Shown here in pieces: positions 55,476 through 63,251 of a stretch of DNA of 64,000 nucleotides. Each line of letters starts with the position of its first letter. Position 1 is the first letter of the stretch. The DNA comes from Beijerinckiaceae bacterium (GTDB lineage Bacteria; Pseudomonadota; Alphaproteobacteria; Rhizobiales; Beijerinckiaceae): contig CANGFT010000012.1 in assembly GCA_947453205.1 (NCBI GenBank), positions 1 to 64,000 of the forward strand, in the 5' to 3' direction. The position numbers and the translations under genes were made by a program. Under the pieces are notes generated by a model, which saw nothing but the letters and a program-made list of their open reading frames with translations, was not told where the DNA came from and searched no databases.

Positions 55476-56585
55476 TCAGGTGATCGAGCCAATCACGCCT
55501 TCCAGCAGATAGTTCATCTGATCGAGGTAGGGGTCATAGTTGTCATAGGTCTTGTCGATGACGAGGTTGCCCTTGTTGTCCTTGAGGGGCCCGACATAGA
55601 TCGGCTTCTTGGCCTTCAGATCCGCAATGGCGGCGGTGGCGGCCTTGCGGGCCTCCTCGCTGGCGCCGGCGCCGAACGGAGTGTTCATGACCATGTCGGT
55701 GTCATAACCGCCCGCGAGCATGTTGGGCAGGGGCTCGCCCTTGGCGACCTTGTCCGCATAGATCTTGTAGATCGTCTCCCACTTGTATTCGGCGCCGGTG
55801 AGGAAGCCCTTGGGCGCCAAGGGGGCTTGCGAGGCATTATGGCCGCAGCTCTTCACGCCGCGCTTCTCGGCGGTCTCAATGACGACCTTGGGACCGTCCA
55901 CATGGCAGGTGATGACGTCGCAGCCCGCGTCGACCAGCGCATTGGTGGCTTCGGCCTCGCGCACCGGCAAGGACCAGTCGCCGGTGAAGATCACCTGAAC
56001 GACCGCATTCGGATTCACCTTGCGCGCGCCAAGCAGGAAGGAGTTGATGTTGCTCAGCACCGAGGCGATCGGCTTCGCCGCCACAAAACCAAGCTTGTTG
56101 GACTTGGTGGAGAGGCCCGCCGCCACGCCGTTCACATAGTGGGCCTGATTGAGATAGCCAAAATAGCTGCCGAGATTCTTGGGATGCTTGGATCCATCCC
56201 AGAGGGGCGCGGCATGACGGAATTCGACCTTGGGATATTTCTTGGCCAGGTCGATCATGAAGGGCGTGAAGTAACCGAAGGAGGTGCCGAGCACGATGTT
56301 CGCGCCATCGAGGTTCACCATGGATTCCATCGACTTGGAGCAGGCGTCCGTCTCCGGAACATTCTCTTCTTCAACCGCCTTGACGCCCGCGACCGCCTTG
56401 AGGCCCTTGATCGCGACCGCATGGGCCTGGTTCCACCCGAAGTCATCGCGGGGGCCGACATAAACGATGCCAAGCGTCACGCCCGCAGCCAGAGCAGGCG
56501 TGCTGGCGCCGGCCAGAAGACCCGAAGCGCCCATGGCCCCGGCGCCGTGCATGAATTGACGGCGAGAGATTCGGAATTCACTCAT
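55476..56585 (-). CDS. BMP-family substrate-binding protein with Tat signal
   Basis: 369 aa from ATG 56585 (AGGAG 8 nt ahead). The N-terminus I-S-R-R-Q-F-M-H-G followed by a hydrophobic stretch to A-L-A is a twin-arginine signal peptide, so it is probably exported folded. The mature domain is of the Bmp/PnrA type (purine nucleoside binding in several bacteria), starting G-I-V-Y-V-G-P-R-D-D-F-G-W-N. It is the first gene of a nine-gene operon (importer, biuH, second cysteine hydrolase, AtzG, AtzE, PuuE-like). A sigma54 promoter lies 62-77 bp upstream. Confidence 0.92.
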   Translation of the reverse strand: MSEFRISRRQFMHGAGAMGASGLLAGASTPALAAGVTLGIVYVGPRDDFGWNQAHAVAIKGLKAVAGVKAVEEENVPETDACSKSMESMVNLDGANIVLGTSFGYFTPFMIDLAKKYPKVEFRHAAPLWDGSKHPKNLGSYFGYLNQAHYVNGVAAGLSTKSNKLGFVAAKPIASVLSNINSFLLGARKVNPNAVVQVIFTGDWSLPVREAEATNALVDAGCDVITCHVDGPKVVIETAEKRGVKSCGHNASQAPLAPKGFLTGAEYKWETIYKIYADKVAKGEPLPNMLAGGYDTDMVMNTPFGAGASEEARKAATAAIADLKAKKPIYVGPLKDNKGNLVIDKTYDNYDPYLDQMNYLLEGVIGSIT

Positions 56586-56646
56586 CGAAAAGCTCCTGTT
56601 CCACATCGGCCGCGCCCCCGGCGCTTCTTCTGCCGGAATCTGTGAA

Positions 56647-56662
56647 AGCAAGCGGGGCGCCA
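56647..56662 (-). promoter_or_regulatory. Sigma54 (RpoN) promoter of the BMP-transporter/biuret operon
   Basis: On the minus strand TGGCGCCCCGCTTGCT matches the sigma54 consensus (TGGCACG-N4-TTGCW) with the invariant GG at -24 and GC at -12, exactly 10 bases between them. The start of transcription would be near 56636, giving a leader of about 50 nt. It sits in the 294-bp gap between genes. I saw no convincing NtrC enhancer site. Confidence 0.65.
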
Positions 56663-56879
56663 GAACCAGGCTTCAGGCAGGAGTCATGGGAGCGCCTTTG
56701 CAATCGGCTCCATAACGAGCCTTGAAACCGCGCTCCGCGCGCCAAAGCAGGCGAAGAATTGCCCGGCTCGAATTCATACAATTCGGTTAGATGCTTGAAA
56801 TTGCCGCAGCCAGGGAATTGGCGCCTAGAATTTCAGCATAAATGAGTTGAAAACAGGCTCAGTCCGGCGCCTCGTTGTT

Positions 56880-58211
56880 TCAGGGCGCGCCAACCCAGGG
56901 ATCCAGCTCCCGATAATCCGGAGGAGCCGTATCGATCGCACGGCCTTTGACGAGCACGGTGCGATCCGATTGGGGCCTAGCGTTCATTTCGTTGAAGCTG
57001 CGCGCCCGCAGGATGATTAAATCTGCAGCCAGTCCAGCCTCCAGCCGCCCATGGTCGGGCAAACCCATGACCTGCGCGGGCGTGCTGGCGACAAGGCGCA
57101 GCCAATCTGGCTTGCCATGATCGAGTTGGAGAATGCGGACGGATTCGCGATAGACCTCCAGCAGATCGAGATCGCCATAGGCATAAAACGGGTCGCGGGT
57201 ATTGTCGCTCGCCACCGACACCGAGACCCCCGCCGCAGCAAATTCATGCACAGTGGTGACGCCGCGCCAGCGCGGCGTGCGGTTCGCAGCGCGGCCCATG
57301 AGATACATATTGCAGATGGGCAGCGACACGATGCTCAGTCCAGCGTCCGCCACACGTTTGATCGTTTCTTCCCGCTCCGAATCCGGCGCCAGCGCCAGGG
57401 AACAGCAGTGACCCGCGACGACGCGCCCGGCGAACCCCGTCGACTGAACCGCATCTGCAATGGCGCCGAGGGTGCGCGCCTCCCGCTCATCGGTTTCATC
57501 GACATGGAAATCAAGGTCAAGCCCATTGGCGGCGGCAGCCTCGAAGAGACGAGACAGGGCGAGACGGCAGCGGTCATCCACTGATCCCAGAAAGGTCATG
57601 CCCCCGAGGACGCCGCCGTGATGAGCCACGCGGGCGACCAACGCGCGGAACATGGGTTCATCATCCAGCGCATAATCGATTGGAAAAAGGGCGACGGCCT
57701 GAAGATCGATCCGGCCTTTCCACATCTCGCGCAACTCTGCGAAAACAGGCCAGGAGATGGCCGCCTGTTTGCCCAGGGAGTCTATGTGGGTGCGCACAGC
57801 CCTTGTGCCATGGGCATAGGCGCAACGAAGCGCGAAATCCATGCGGGCGCGGACATCATCCGCATTCCAGTTCGCGGCCCGGTCTTCCATCACGCTGATG
57901 CGCGCGCCCCCATGGGTGCCGTCGGGATTGGCGCGGCGCGGCCAGATGTGTCCCTTGTCGAGATGGGTGTGCAGATCGACAAGGCGCGGCAGCACAATGC
58001 CCTGATCGCAATCAACCACCGGGGCTGCGACCCCCAGGGTTCCCGGGGCCGCGATGTCAGCGATCCGCCCGCCGCGTATGAACAGGTCGCAAGCGCCGAG
58101 CCCTTCGCCTGCAGCCGGCAGAGGGCTCGCCGTCGTGAGGCAAAGCGGAACCCGCGCATGGGAGAGCACGAATTCATCGGTCTGGGGAAAAGACAGCATA
58201 TGCGAGGCCAT
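56880..58211 (-). CDS. Cytosine-deaminase-type amidohydrolase
   Basis: 443 aa. Metal ligands: H-x-H in D-L-H-T-H-L-D-K-G-H, His in D-F-H-V-D-E-T-D, His in V-A-G-H-C-C-S-L, and the catalytic Asp in V-A-S-D-N-T-R-D-P-F-Y. The D-E-T-D and D-N-T-R-D-P-F patterns are typical of cytosine deaminase-like enzymes (CodA, AtzC relatives), which deaminate pyrimidine or triazine rings. It lies 73 bp downstream of the Rid gene and is the third gene of the operon starting at 59494. Confidence 0.88.
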   Translation of the reverse strand: MASHMLSFPQTDEFVLSHARVPLCLTTASPLPAAGEGLGACDLFIRGGRIADIAAPGTLGVAAPVVDCDQGIVLPRLVDLHTHLDKGHIWPRRANPDGTHGGARISVMEDRAANWNADDVRARMDFALRCAYAHGTRAVRTHIDSLGKQAAISWPVFAELREMWKGRIDLQAVALFPIDYALDDEPMFRALVARVAHHGGVLGGMTFLGSVDDRCRLALSRLFEAAAANGLDLDFHVDETDEREARTLGAIADAVQSTGFAGRVVAGHCCSLALAPDSEREETIKRVADAGLSIVSLPICNMYLMGRAANRTPRWRGVTTVHEFAAAGVSVSVASDNTRDPFYAYGDLDLLEVYRESVRILQLDHGKPDWLRLVASTPAQVMGLPDHGRLEAGLAADLIILRARSFNEMNARPQSDRTVLVKGRAIDTAPPDYRELDPWVGAP

Positions 58212-58284
58212 TGATGCTCCGTGACGACAGGATTGCTTGCGGCGCCGAGAGCTGCCGAGTCGCTCGACAGCATTCCATCACGCG

Positions 58285-58668
58285 TCATTTCATAGCGGTC
58301 ACCTCGACCTCCACCTTGAACTGCGGCAAGGTGAAACCCGAGACGATGACGAGCGTGGACGCGAAGATTGGCTTGGCGACATAGCGCGCCCGCACAGCGC
58401 CATAAATCGGGAAATAGGCGCGATCCGTCACAAAGCCCGTAAAGCGCACGACGTCATCAAAGCTCATGCCTGCATTGGCAAGGATGGCCTTGATGTTCTC
58501 GAAACACAGAACGGCCTGCGCCTCCACATCCTCAGGGATTTCCCCATTCAGACTGGCGCCCAACTGGCCGGAGGCGAAAAGCATGCGGGAGCCCACAGGC
58601 GCGACCACCCCATGGCTATAGGGCGCCAAAGGCGGGGCGATTTCGGGCGGATTGATGGGGATGCGCAT
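58285..58668 (-). CDS. Rid family protein lacking the catalytic arginine
   Basis: 127 aa, YjgF/RidA fold. RidA deaminases need an Arg (R105 in Salmonella numbering) in P-x-R-S. Here the matching segment reads K-P-I-F-A-S-T-L, with Ala in place of Arg. It is thus likely to be a non-RidA subgroup (Rid4-7 type), whose activity is not established. The start at ATG 58668 has AGAGGAG about 8-9 nt ahead. It lies between an isochorismatase-family gene and a deaminase gene in one operon. Confidence 0.87.
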   Translation of the reverse strand: MRIPINPPEIAPPLAPYSHGVVAPVGSRMLFASGQLGASLNGEIPEDVEAQAVLCFENIKAILANAGMSFDDVVRFTGFVTDRAYFPIYGAVRARYVAKPIFASTLVIVSGFTLPQFKVEVEVTAMK

Positions 58669-58699
58669 TGATGCTGCTCCTCTTGCGTCCTGCGCTCGA

Positions 58700-59494
58700 T
58701 CAGGCGCCCGCCGACGACGGCGCCTCAAATCCGGTGGATGGCGCGACGAAGCCGAAGATTTGCTTGATGTTGTAGAGCGTCGCCTGCCAGCAAAAGTCAG
58801 GCGAGGTGGTGGCGGCGCAATCCTCGATGAGGATTGTGTCGTATCCCAGAAAATTGGCGTCGGCGAGCGTATGCAACACGCATTGATCTGCATTGACGCC
58901 GCCGAACAGCAAGGTCTTCACATCGAGATTGCGCAAAATAGAATCGAGCGGCGTATCCCAGAATCCCGACATCCGATGCTTCAGGACATGAATGTCCGAA
59001 GCCTCCTGATGCAGTTCATCGACGATCTGCGCGGACCAGCTTCCCTCGGTCAAAACAGGTGAGCCCGTCTTCGGCAGGGGGTCGCCGAGACCTGTTCCAC
59101 ATCCCGAACCGTCATAGACATGCAGCAGGGCAGGCGAGAGATTCTTTTTGTCAGGCCTCGCGCCCCAGTTCAACCAGATGACCGGCACGCCGAGGGCGCG
59201 CAGTTGCGGCAAAAAGGTGTTAAGCGGCGCAATGGGCTTGCGCGCCGGGGTTATATCCACGCCGATCGAGGCCAGCCAACCGTCCCCGTGGCAAAAATCA
59301 TTCTGCATGTCGACAACGATCATCGCGGTTCGCGCATAATCAATTTTAATGGGCTTGGGCTGCGCCTGCACCAATACGGGAATGGGGACCCGAACCGGCC
59401 TCACAAGGTCCGCCTGATCCGCGCTGACGCGCCATGAAGCGGGAGATGAAGCGCCGATGGACCTGAGCGCGGATGCAGATGCTGAGGTGTTCAT
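58700..59494 (-). CDS. Isochorismatase-family cysteine hydrolase (third paralogue)
   Basis: 264 aa with an extra N-terminal segment of about 60 residues before the fold. The triad is Asp in V-V-D-M-Q-N-D-F-C, Lys in L-K-H-R-M-S-G-F, and Cys in N-A-D-Q-C-V-L. It resembles ureidoacrylate/N-carbamoyl hydrolases rather than BiuH. It may hydrolyse a ureido or carbamoyl acid formed from a ring. ATG 59494 has GGGAG 5 nt ahead. It is the first gene of its operon, divergent from the cupin gene. Confidence 0.87.
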   Translation of the reverse strand: MNTSASASALRSIGASSPASWRVSADQADLVRPVRVPIPVLVQAQPKPIKIDYARTAMIVVDMQNDFCHGDGWLASIGVDITPARKPIAPLNTFLPQLRALGVPVIWLNWGARPDKKNLSPALLHVYDGSGCGTGLGDPLPKTGSPVLTEGSWSAQIVDELHQEASDIHVLKHRMSGFWDTPLDSILRNLDVKTLLFGGVNADQCVLHTLADANFLGYDTILIEDCAATTSPDFCWQATLYNIKQIFGFVAPSTGFEAPSSAGA

Positions 59495-59547
59495 ATGCGC
59501 TCCCTGCCGTTTGGGGTGACGACACCTTCGGGTTTGCTTGCCTCTTG

Positions 59548-59563
59548 TGGCAAGGGACTTGCT
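59548..59563 (+). promoter_or_regulatory. Sigma54 (RpoN) promoter of the cupin gene
   Basis: TGGCAAGGGACTTGCT fits the sigma54 consensus with GG at -24 and GC at -12, 10 bases apart. Transcription would begin near 59574, about 28 nt before ATG 59602. The site is also part of small inverted repeats (GCAAG/CTTGC), so an operator role is possible. It lies in the short region between divergent genes. Confidence 0.6.
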
Positions 59564-59601
59564 TCTTGCGAGGCCCAAGGCTTCTCAACCGGAGCAATCC
59601 T

Positions 59602-60039
59602 ATGACCCGATCCCCTTTCATCGCGCGCCGCGCCGCTGATTACGAAACATTCCGCATCGCGCCTCAGGACACCAATCGCATGGCGGTGATCGCCGACCCC
59701 ATTCGCGACAAGGTGCCATTCACCGCCATCATCGAAATTTTCGATCCCCACGGAAAGACGCCGCCCAACACCCACCAGGAGGCGTTTGAATTGTTTCATG
59801 TGCTCGCGGGAAGCGGCGTCGCCTACTGCAACGGGGAAAGCTTTGCGATCGCTCGCGGCGATAGTTTCGTCGTGCGGCCAGGCCATGAACATGTGATTGA
59901 AAATCCCAATGACGACCATCTCTATTGCCTGACAGTGATGATGCCTAACGAAGGTTTCGCCGAACTGATTCATGCAGGCGTCAAGCAAGGCCTGGACGCC
60001 CACGACCTCAAGATGATCGCGGGCGACAATCGTTCATGA
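59602..60039 (+). CDS. Single-domain cupin protein
   Basis: 145 aa. Cupin motif 1 is seen as H-Q-E-A-F-E-L-F-H-V-L-x-G-x-G and motif 2 as P-G-H-E-H-V-I-E-N-P, with His residues set to bind a metal. Small cupins may be sugar-binding, oxygenase or isomerase proteins; no substrate is evident. ATG 59602 has GGAG 7 nt ahead and a sigma54 promoter upstream, so it is likely to be induced by nitrogen limitation along with the operon at 56585. It overlaps the convergent creatininase-family gene by 6 bp. Confidence 0.86.
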   Translation: MTRSPFIARRAADYETFRIAPQDTNRMAVIADPIRDKVPFTAIIEIFDPHGKTPPNTHQEAFELFHVLAGSGVAYCNGESFAIARGDSFVVRPGHEHVIENPNDDHLYCLTVMMPNEGFAELIHAGVKQGLDAHDLKMIAGDNRS

Positions 60040-60822
60040 GAGGTCTGAAAGCGGGAATTCCGTCACATCCCGCAACAATTCGATGAACCCAAGCGCCTGA
60101 TGCTCGGCCGTGAGGCGCCCCTTTTCCGCCGTTGAAAGCGTTGCGTCTCCCGCCGCGCCATCCGGGTTGATGTCGCCGGCCATCCAGCCATAGGCGGGCA
60201 TGCCGGTCGTGCGCAGCCGCTTGTAACGCTGCTCCATGTCAATGGCTGTGGAGACGAAGTTCCGGGCCTTGTCCATCCGCACCAGTTCCGGCCGAAAGTG
60301 GAGAATGAGCGAGGTCTCGATGTCGCCGGCATGAATGCCATGCGCATCCTCCACCGGGGTGTACATGCCCGCGGGAACGCCGAACCTGCGCCAGGACGTA
60401 TGAACGCAGAAAAGGCCGCAGCGCACCCTTAATTCGCGCGCGACCACCGCCAACAGATCTGCGTTTCCGCCATGGGAGTTCACAAAGACCAGCTTGCGAA
60501 GACCCGCGCGATGGACGGATTCCCCAAGTTCAACCCACATCGCCAGAGCGCTTTGCGCCGAGAAGGTGAGCGTTCCCGGCGAGCGAATATGCTCGTTTGA
60601 TTTGCCCACGGGCATGATGGGCAGGAAGAGCACATCAAGCGCATCGGGCAGGCGCGCCACCACTTCGCGCACCATGCCTTCGCCAATGAGCGTATCGGTT
60701 GCGACGGGCAGATGAGGGCCATGTTGCTCCTGCGCGGCGATCGGCGCCACGGCAACAGTGCGGTCTGGATCCAGTGTTTCGAAATCCTTGGTGGTCAGGT
60801 CGCCCCAATAACGCCAGCGCAT
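60034..60822 (-). CDS. Creatininase-family amidohydrolase
   Basis: 262 aa. Family metal sites are seen in E-Q-H-G-P-H-L-P-V-A-T-D-T, in N-S-H-G-G-N-A-D, and in H-A-G-D-I-E-T-S (Glu/His/Asp). Creatininase opens the creatinine ring to creatine; relatives act in riboflavin, mycofactocin and other pathways. The context of N-rich compound genes favours a cyclic amide or ureide substrate. It is 13 bp downstream of the FAD oxidase gene and last in a minus-strand operon that enters from beyond the window. Confidence 0.87.
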   Translation of the reverse strand: MRWRYWGDLTTKDFETLDPDRTVAVAPIAAQEQHGPHLPVATDTLIGEGMVREVVARLPDALDVLFLPIMPVGKSNEHIRSPGTLTFSAQSALAMWVELGESVHRAGLRKLVFVNSHGGNADLLAVVARELRVRCGLFCVHTSWRRFGVPAGMYTPVEDAHGIHAGDIETSLILHFRPELVRMDKARNFVSTAIDMEQRYKRLRTTGMPAYGWMAGDINPDGAAGDATLSTAEKGRLTAEHQALGFIELLRDVTEFPLSDLS

Positions 60823-60835
60823 GTGCGATCTTCCT

Positions 60836-62221
60836 TTAAACGGTGTCTGATTTTGGTGTGAATGTGCGCATCTTCCCGGGATTCAGCAAGCCTTGAGGGT
60901 CGACGTCGTGCTTGAAGCCGAGCTGATCGGCGTCGGCGCGCTTGTGACGGCTGCCGTCTTCGAGCGTGATCACATGGGGATTGGCGACAAACACGCCCCG
61001 CGCCTCATAGGCCGCGATCATGTCATTGATGCGGGGCGCGGTTGAGCACCGAATGACCGGCAAGGCGCTGGCGGTCAGCCGGCCTCCAAAGCGGATGAAT
61101 TCGAGGTGCTGCATCTGTTCATCCCCAAACAGAGCGCTTGTTTCACGCACAGATTCCGCAAGACGATCATGAGGGAACAAACACTGGAGATAGGTGACGC
61201 TCCGATCGGTCTTGAGGACATTCAGCGTCGTATGGTTCCAGGCGTATTCATAAATCGGCGCATGCCCGGGCGACTCGTCGAAGTCCTCCTCATGGACGAC
61301 GGCGCCGCGCTCCGCGATCAAGGCCTTGAAATAGGGGATGAAGGGCTTGGCGATCATGCAGAGCAAGACGCTCGCCCCATCGGCCACCTTATCGGCGATC
61401 CCAGCGAAATGGGCCGGAAGCGGCGCCTCGCAGGCGGAGACGAGTTTCTTCACGATGCCATCGGCCAGCGCGATTTCGTGGCCCACTTGAACGGCCGTCG
61501 CATAATCCGTGAAGGAGATGACGAGATCTACCCAGTCCCACTTCGGCGCCAATGGCATGTCAAGGCGCGTGATGATGCCTGTCGTGCCGTAGGCGCGATT
61601 GATCTTTTGCGCTGCGTCGGCGGAGAGGTCGAGCACGCGAGGCTCGCGCTCCAGGGTCACGACACGCGCGCCCAGAATATTGCCAGGCTCCCTCAGGCCG
61701 CCATAGGTGATCGACCCCACCCCGCCAGACCCGCCGGCGACAAAGCCCCCAATGGTCGCCGTGCGCTTTGTGGAGGGATGCATGCGAAGCTCCCAGCCGG
61801 AGGCCGCAAGGCTCGCGTCGATGTCGACCATCCGGGCGCCCGCTTCAACGCGCACCATGCCGGGGGCATGGGAGATGATCTTCGTCATGCCGATCATGTC
61901 GATGACGACCCCGCCCTCCATGGGAACGCATTGACCATAATTGCCGGTTCCCGCGCCGCGCGGGGTGAGCGGAACGCCGTGACGGGCGCAGGCGGCGGCG
62001 ATGCGCACGACATCTTCCTCGTGCCGCGGTGCGACGACCGCATCGGCGACTTTGCCTGCGAGTTGCTCGTTTAGAATCGGGCTATACCAGAAGTAATCCC
62101 GCGATTTGCGGCGAATGGCCACGGGCTCCCCAACAATGGGGACGCCCGAGAGGTCGCCAAGGACGCGCTCGACCGCGCGCAGGCGGGTGGTGGCGACTTC
62201 ATCAGCACTCAGCGTGTTCAT
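60836..62221 (-). CDS. FAD-linked oxidase (GlcD/VAO-type)
   Basis: 461 aa. PCMH-type FAD-binding domain at about 55-235 with V-A-P-R-H-E-E-D-V-V and T-P-R-G-A-G-T-G-N-Y-G-Q, then G-S-G-G-V-G-S-I-T-Y-G-G. A C-terminal cap (about 245-455) ends in L-L-N-P-G-K-M-R-T-F. Such enzymes oxidise 2-hydroxy acids or alcohol/amine substrates, passing electrons to O2 or a cytochrome. Its start overlaps the Rieske gene stop by 4 bp, so the two may act on one substrate. Confidence 0.85.
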   Translation of the reverse strand: MNTLSADEVATTRLRAVERVLGDLSGVPIVGEPVAIRRKSRDYFWYSPILNEQLAGKVADAVVAPRHEEDVVRIAAACARHGVPLTPRGAGTGNYGQCVPMEGGVVIDMIGMTKIISHAPGMVRVEAGARMVDIDASLAASGWELRMHPSTKRTATIGGFVAGGSGGVGSITYGGLREPGNILGARVVTLEREPRVLDLSADAAQKINRAYGTTGIITRLDMPLAPKWDWVDLVISFTDYATAVQVGHEIALADGIVKKLVSACEAPLPAHFAGIADKVADGASVLLCMIAKPFIPYFKALIAERGAVVHEEDFDESPGHAPIYEYAWNHTTLNVLKTDRSVTYLQCLFPHDRLAESVRETSALFGDEQMQHLEFIRFGGRLTASALPVIRCSTAPRINDMIAAYEARGVFVANPHVITLEDGSRHKRADADQLGFKHDVDPQGLLNPGKMRTFTPKSDTV

Positions 62222-63231
62222 CGTGCGACCTCTGTCTCACCGTGGCTTTGCAGCAATTCAAACAATCTGCGGCGCATGATCATGCCAGGGCGATCAGAAG
62301 GCATGTGCATCTCCAGCTTCCGGCTCATGTCCACGATCGCGTCAGGATCCGTCGATTCCAGCGCATCCCTGTCTTCGGCGATGATCGCAGCGTCCCAGTC
62401 GATCAGTTCCTGGGTGGAGCAATCCGCCTCGCTGTCGTTGCGATAGAGGATTTGCACGACCTGGATCGATCCATCGTCAATGGGCGTCGCGCAATTGAAG
62501 ATGATATGTCGAATCCCCGAGGGATATTCCATGTCAAGACGACGGCAGAAGGGCATGAACCATTTGTTGCGCATATGCCTCGTCGTGACAGCGCTCGTCG
62601 TGCCGGTGATCCGCGCCGCATGGGGCGGATTGACAACCTCGACGATGGTCTCCGCCTCGAAGCCGTAATCCGTTTCGACGATTTCATATTTCTCGGGCTT
62701 CGGCCGGTTCACGTCGCCGAACGTGCCTTTATGGACAAAGGCGAAATGCGCATTGTCGAAGGAATTCTCCATCAGACGCAGGGAGGAGGTGTTCCATTTG
62801 TCGTAGAACTGGTGGATCTGGCGATAGCCGGGCATGACCGCCTCCGGCACATCGGGAATGTCGCTCAAGGGATCATCAAGAGCCACCCAGACATAACCGT
62901 AACGCTCTTTCGCCCGGAAAGCTCTCGTCCGTCCCTCGGGCAACGGCTGCTCTGGTGGAAATTGCGGAATGGCCGCCAGCTTGCCCGATGAATCATAGGA
63001 CCAGCCGTGATAGGCGCAGATGATATGGCCATCCCGCACCCACCCTTTCGAGAGCTTCGCCGTGCGATGGCAGCAGCGGTCGGCAAGCGCCGCAGGGGCG
63101 CCGTCAGGCCCGAGAAACAGCACGATGTTTTCACCCAGAAGGGTGAAGGGCTGCGGTCCGTCGCGAAGGGATTCGATGGGCCTTGTCGCGTACCAGAATC
63201 TGCGAAGAACCGCCTGACGAGTGTTGAGCAT
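62218..63231 (-). CDS. Rieske non-haem iron oxygenase (vanillate demethylase / N-demethylase type)
   Basis: 337 aa. The Rieske site is C-C-H-R-T...C-A-Y-H-G-W near residues 51-72. The catalytic iron site is D-N-A-H-F-A-F-V-H near 160. Length resembles one-component oxygenase subunits of the vanillate O-demethylase and caffeine N-demethylase (NdmA/B) group, which need a separate reductase; none is seen here. With the FAD oxidase and creatininase neighbours, N-dealkylation of an N-rich ring is plausible. Confidence 0.85.
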   Translation of the reverse strand: MLNTRQAVLRRFWYATRPIESLRDGPQPFTLLGENIVLFLGPDGAPAALADRCCHRTAKLSKGWVRDGHIICAYHGWSYDSSGKLAAIPQFPPEQPLPEGRTRAFRAKERYGYVWVALDDPLSDIPDVPEAVMPGYRQIHQFYDKWNTSSLRLMENSFDNAHFAFVHKGTFGDVNRPKPEKYEIVETDYGFEAETIVEVVNPPHAARITGTTSAVTTRHMRNKWFMPFCRRLDMEYPSGIRHIIFNCATPIDDGSIQVVQILYRNDSEADCSTQELIDWDAAIIAEDRDALESTDPDAIVDMSRKLEMHMPSDRPGMIMRRRLFELLQSHGETEVAR

Positions 63232-63251
63232 GATGTCCTCTTTGACGGGGT

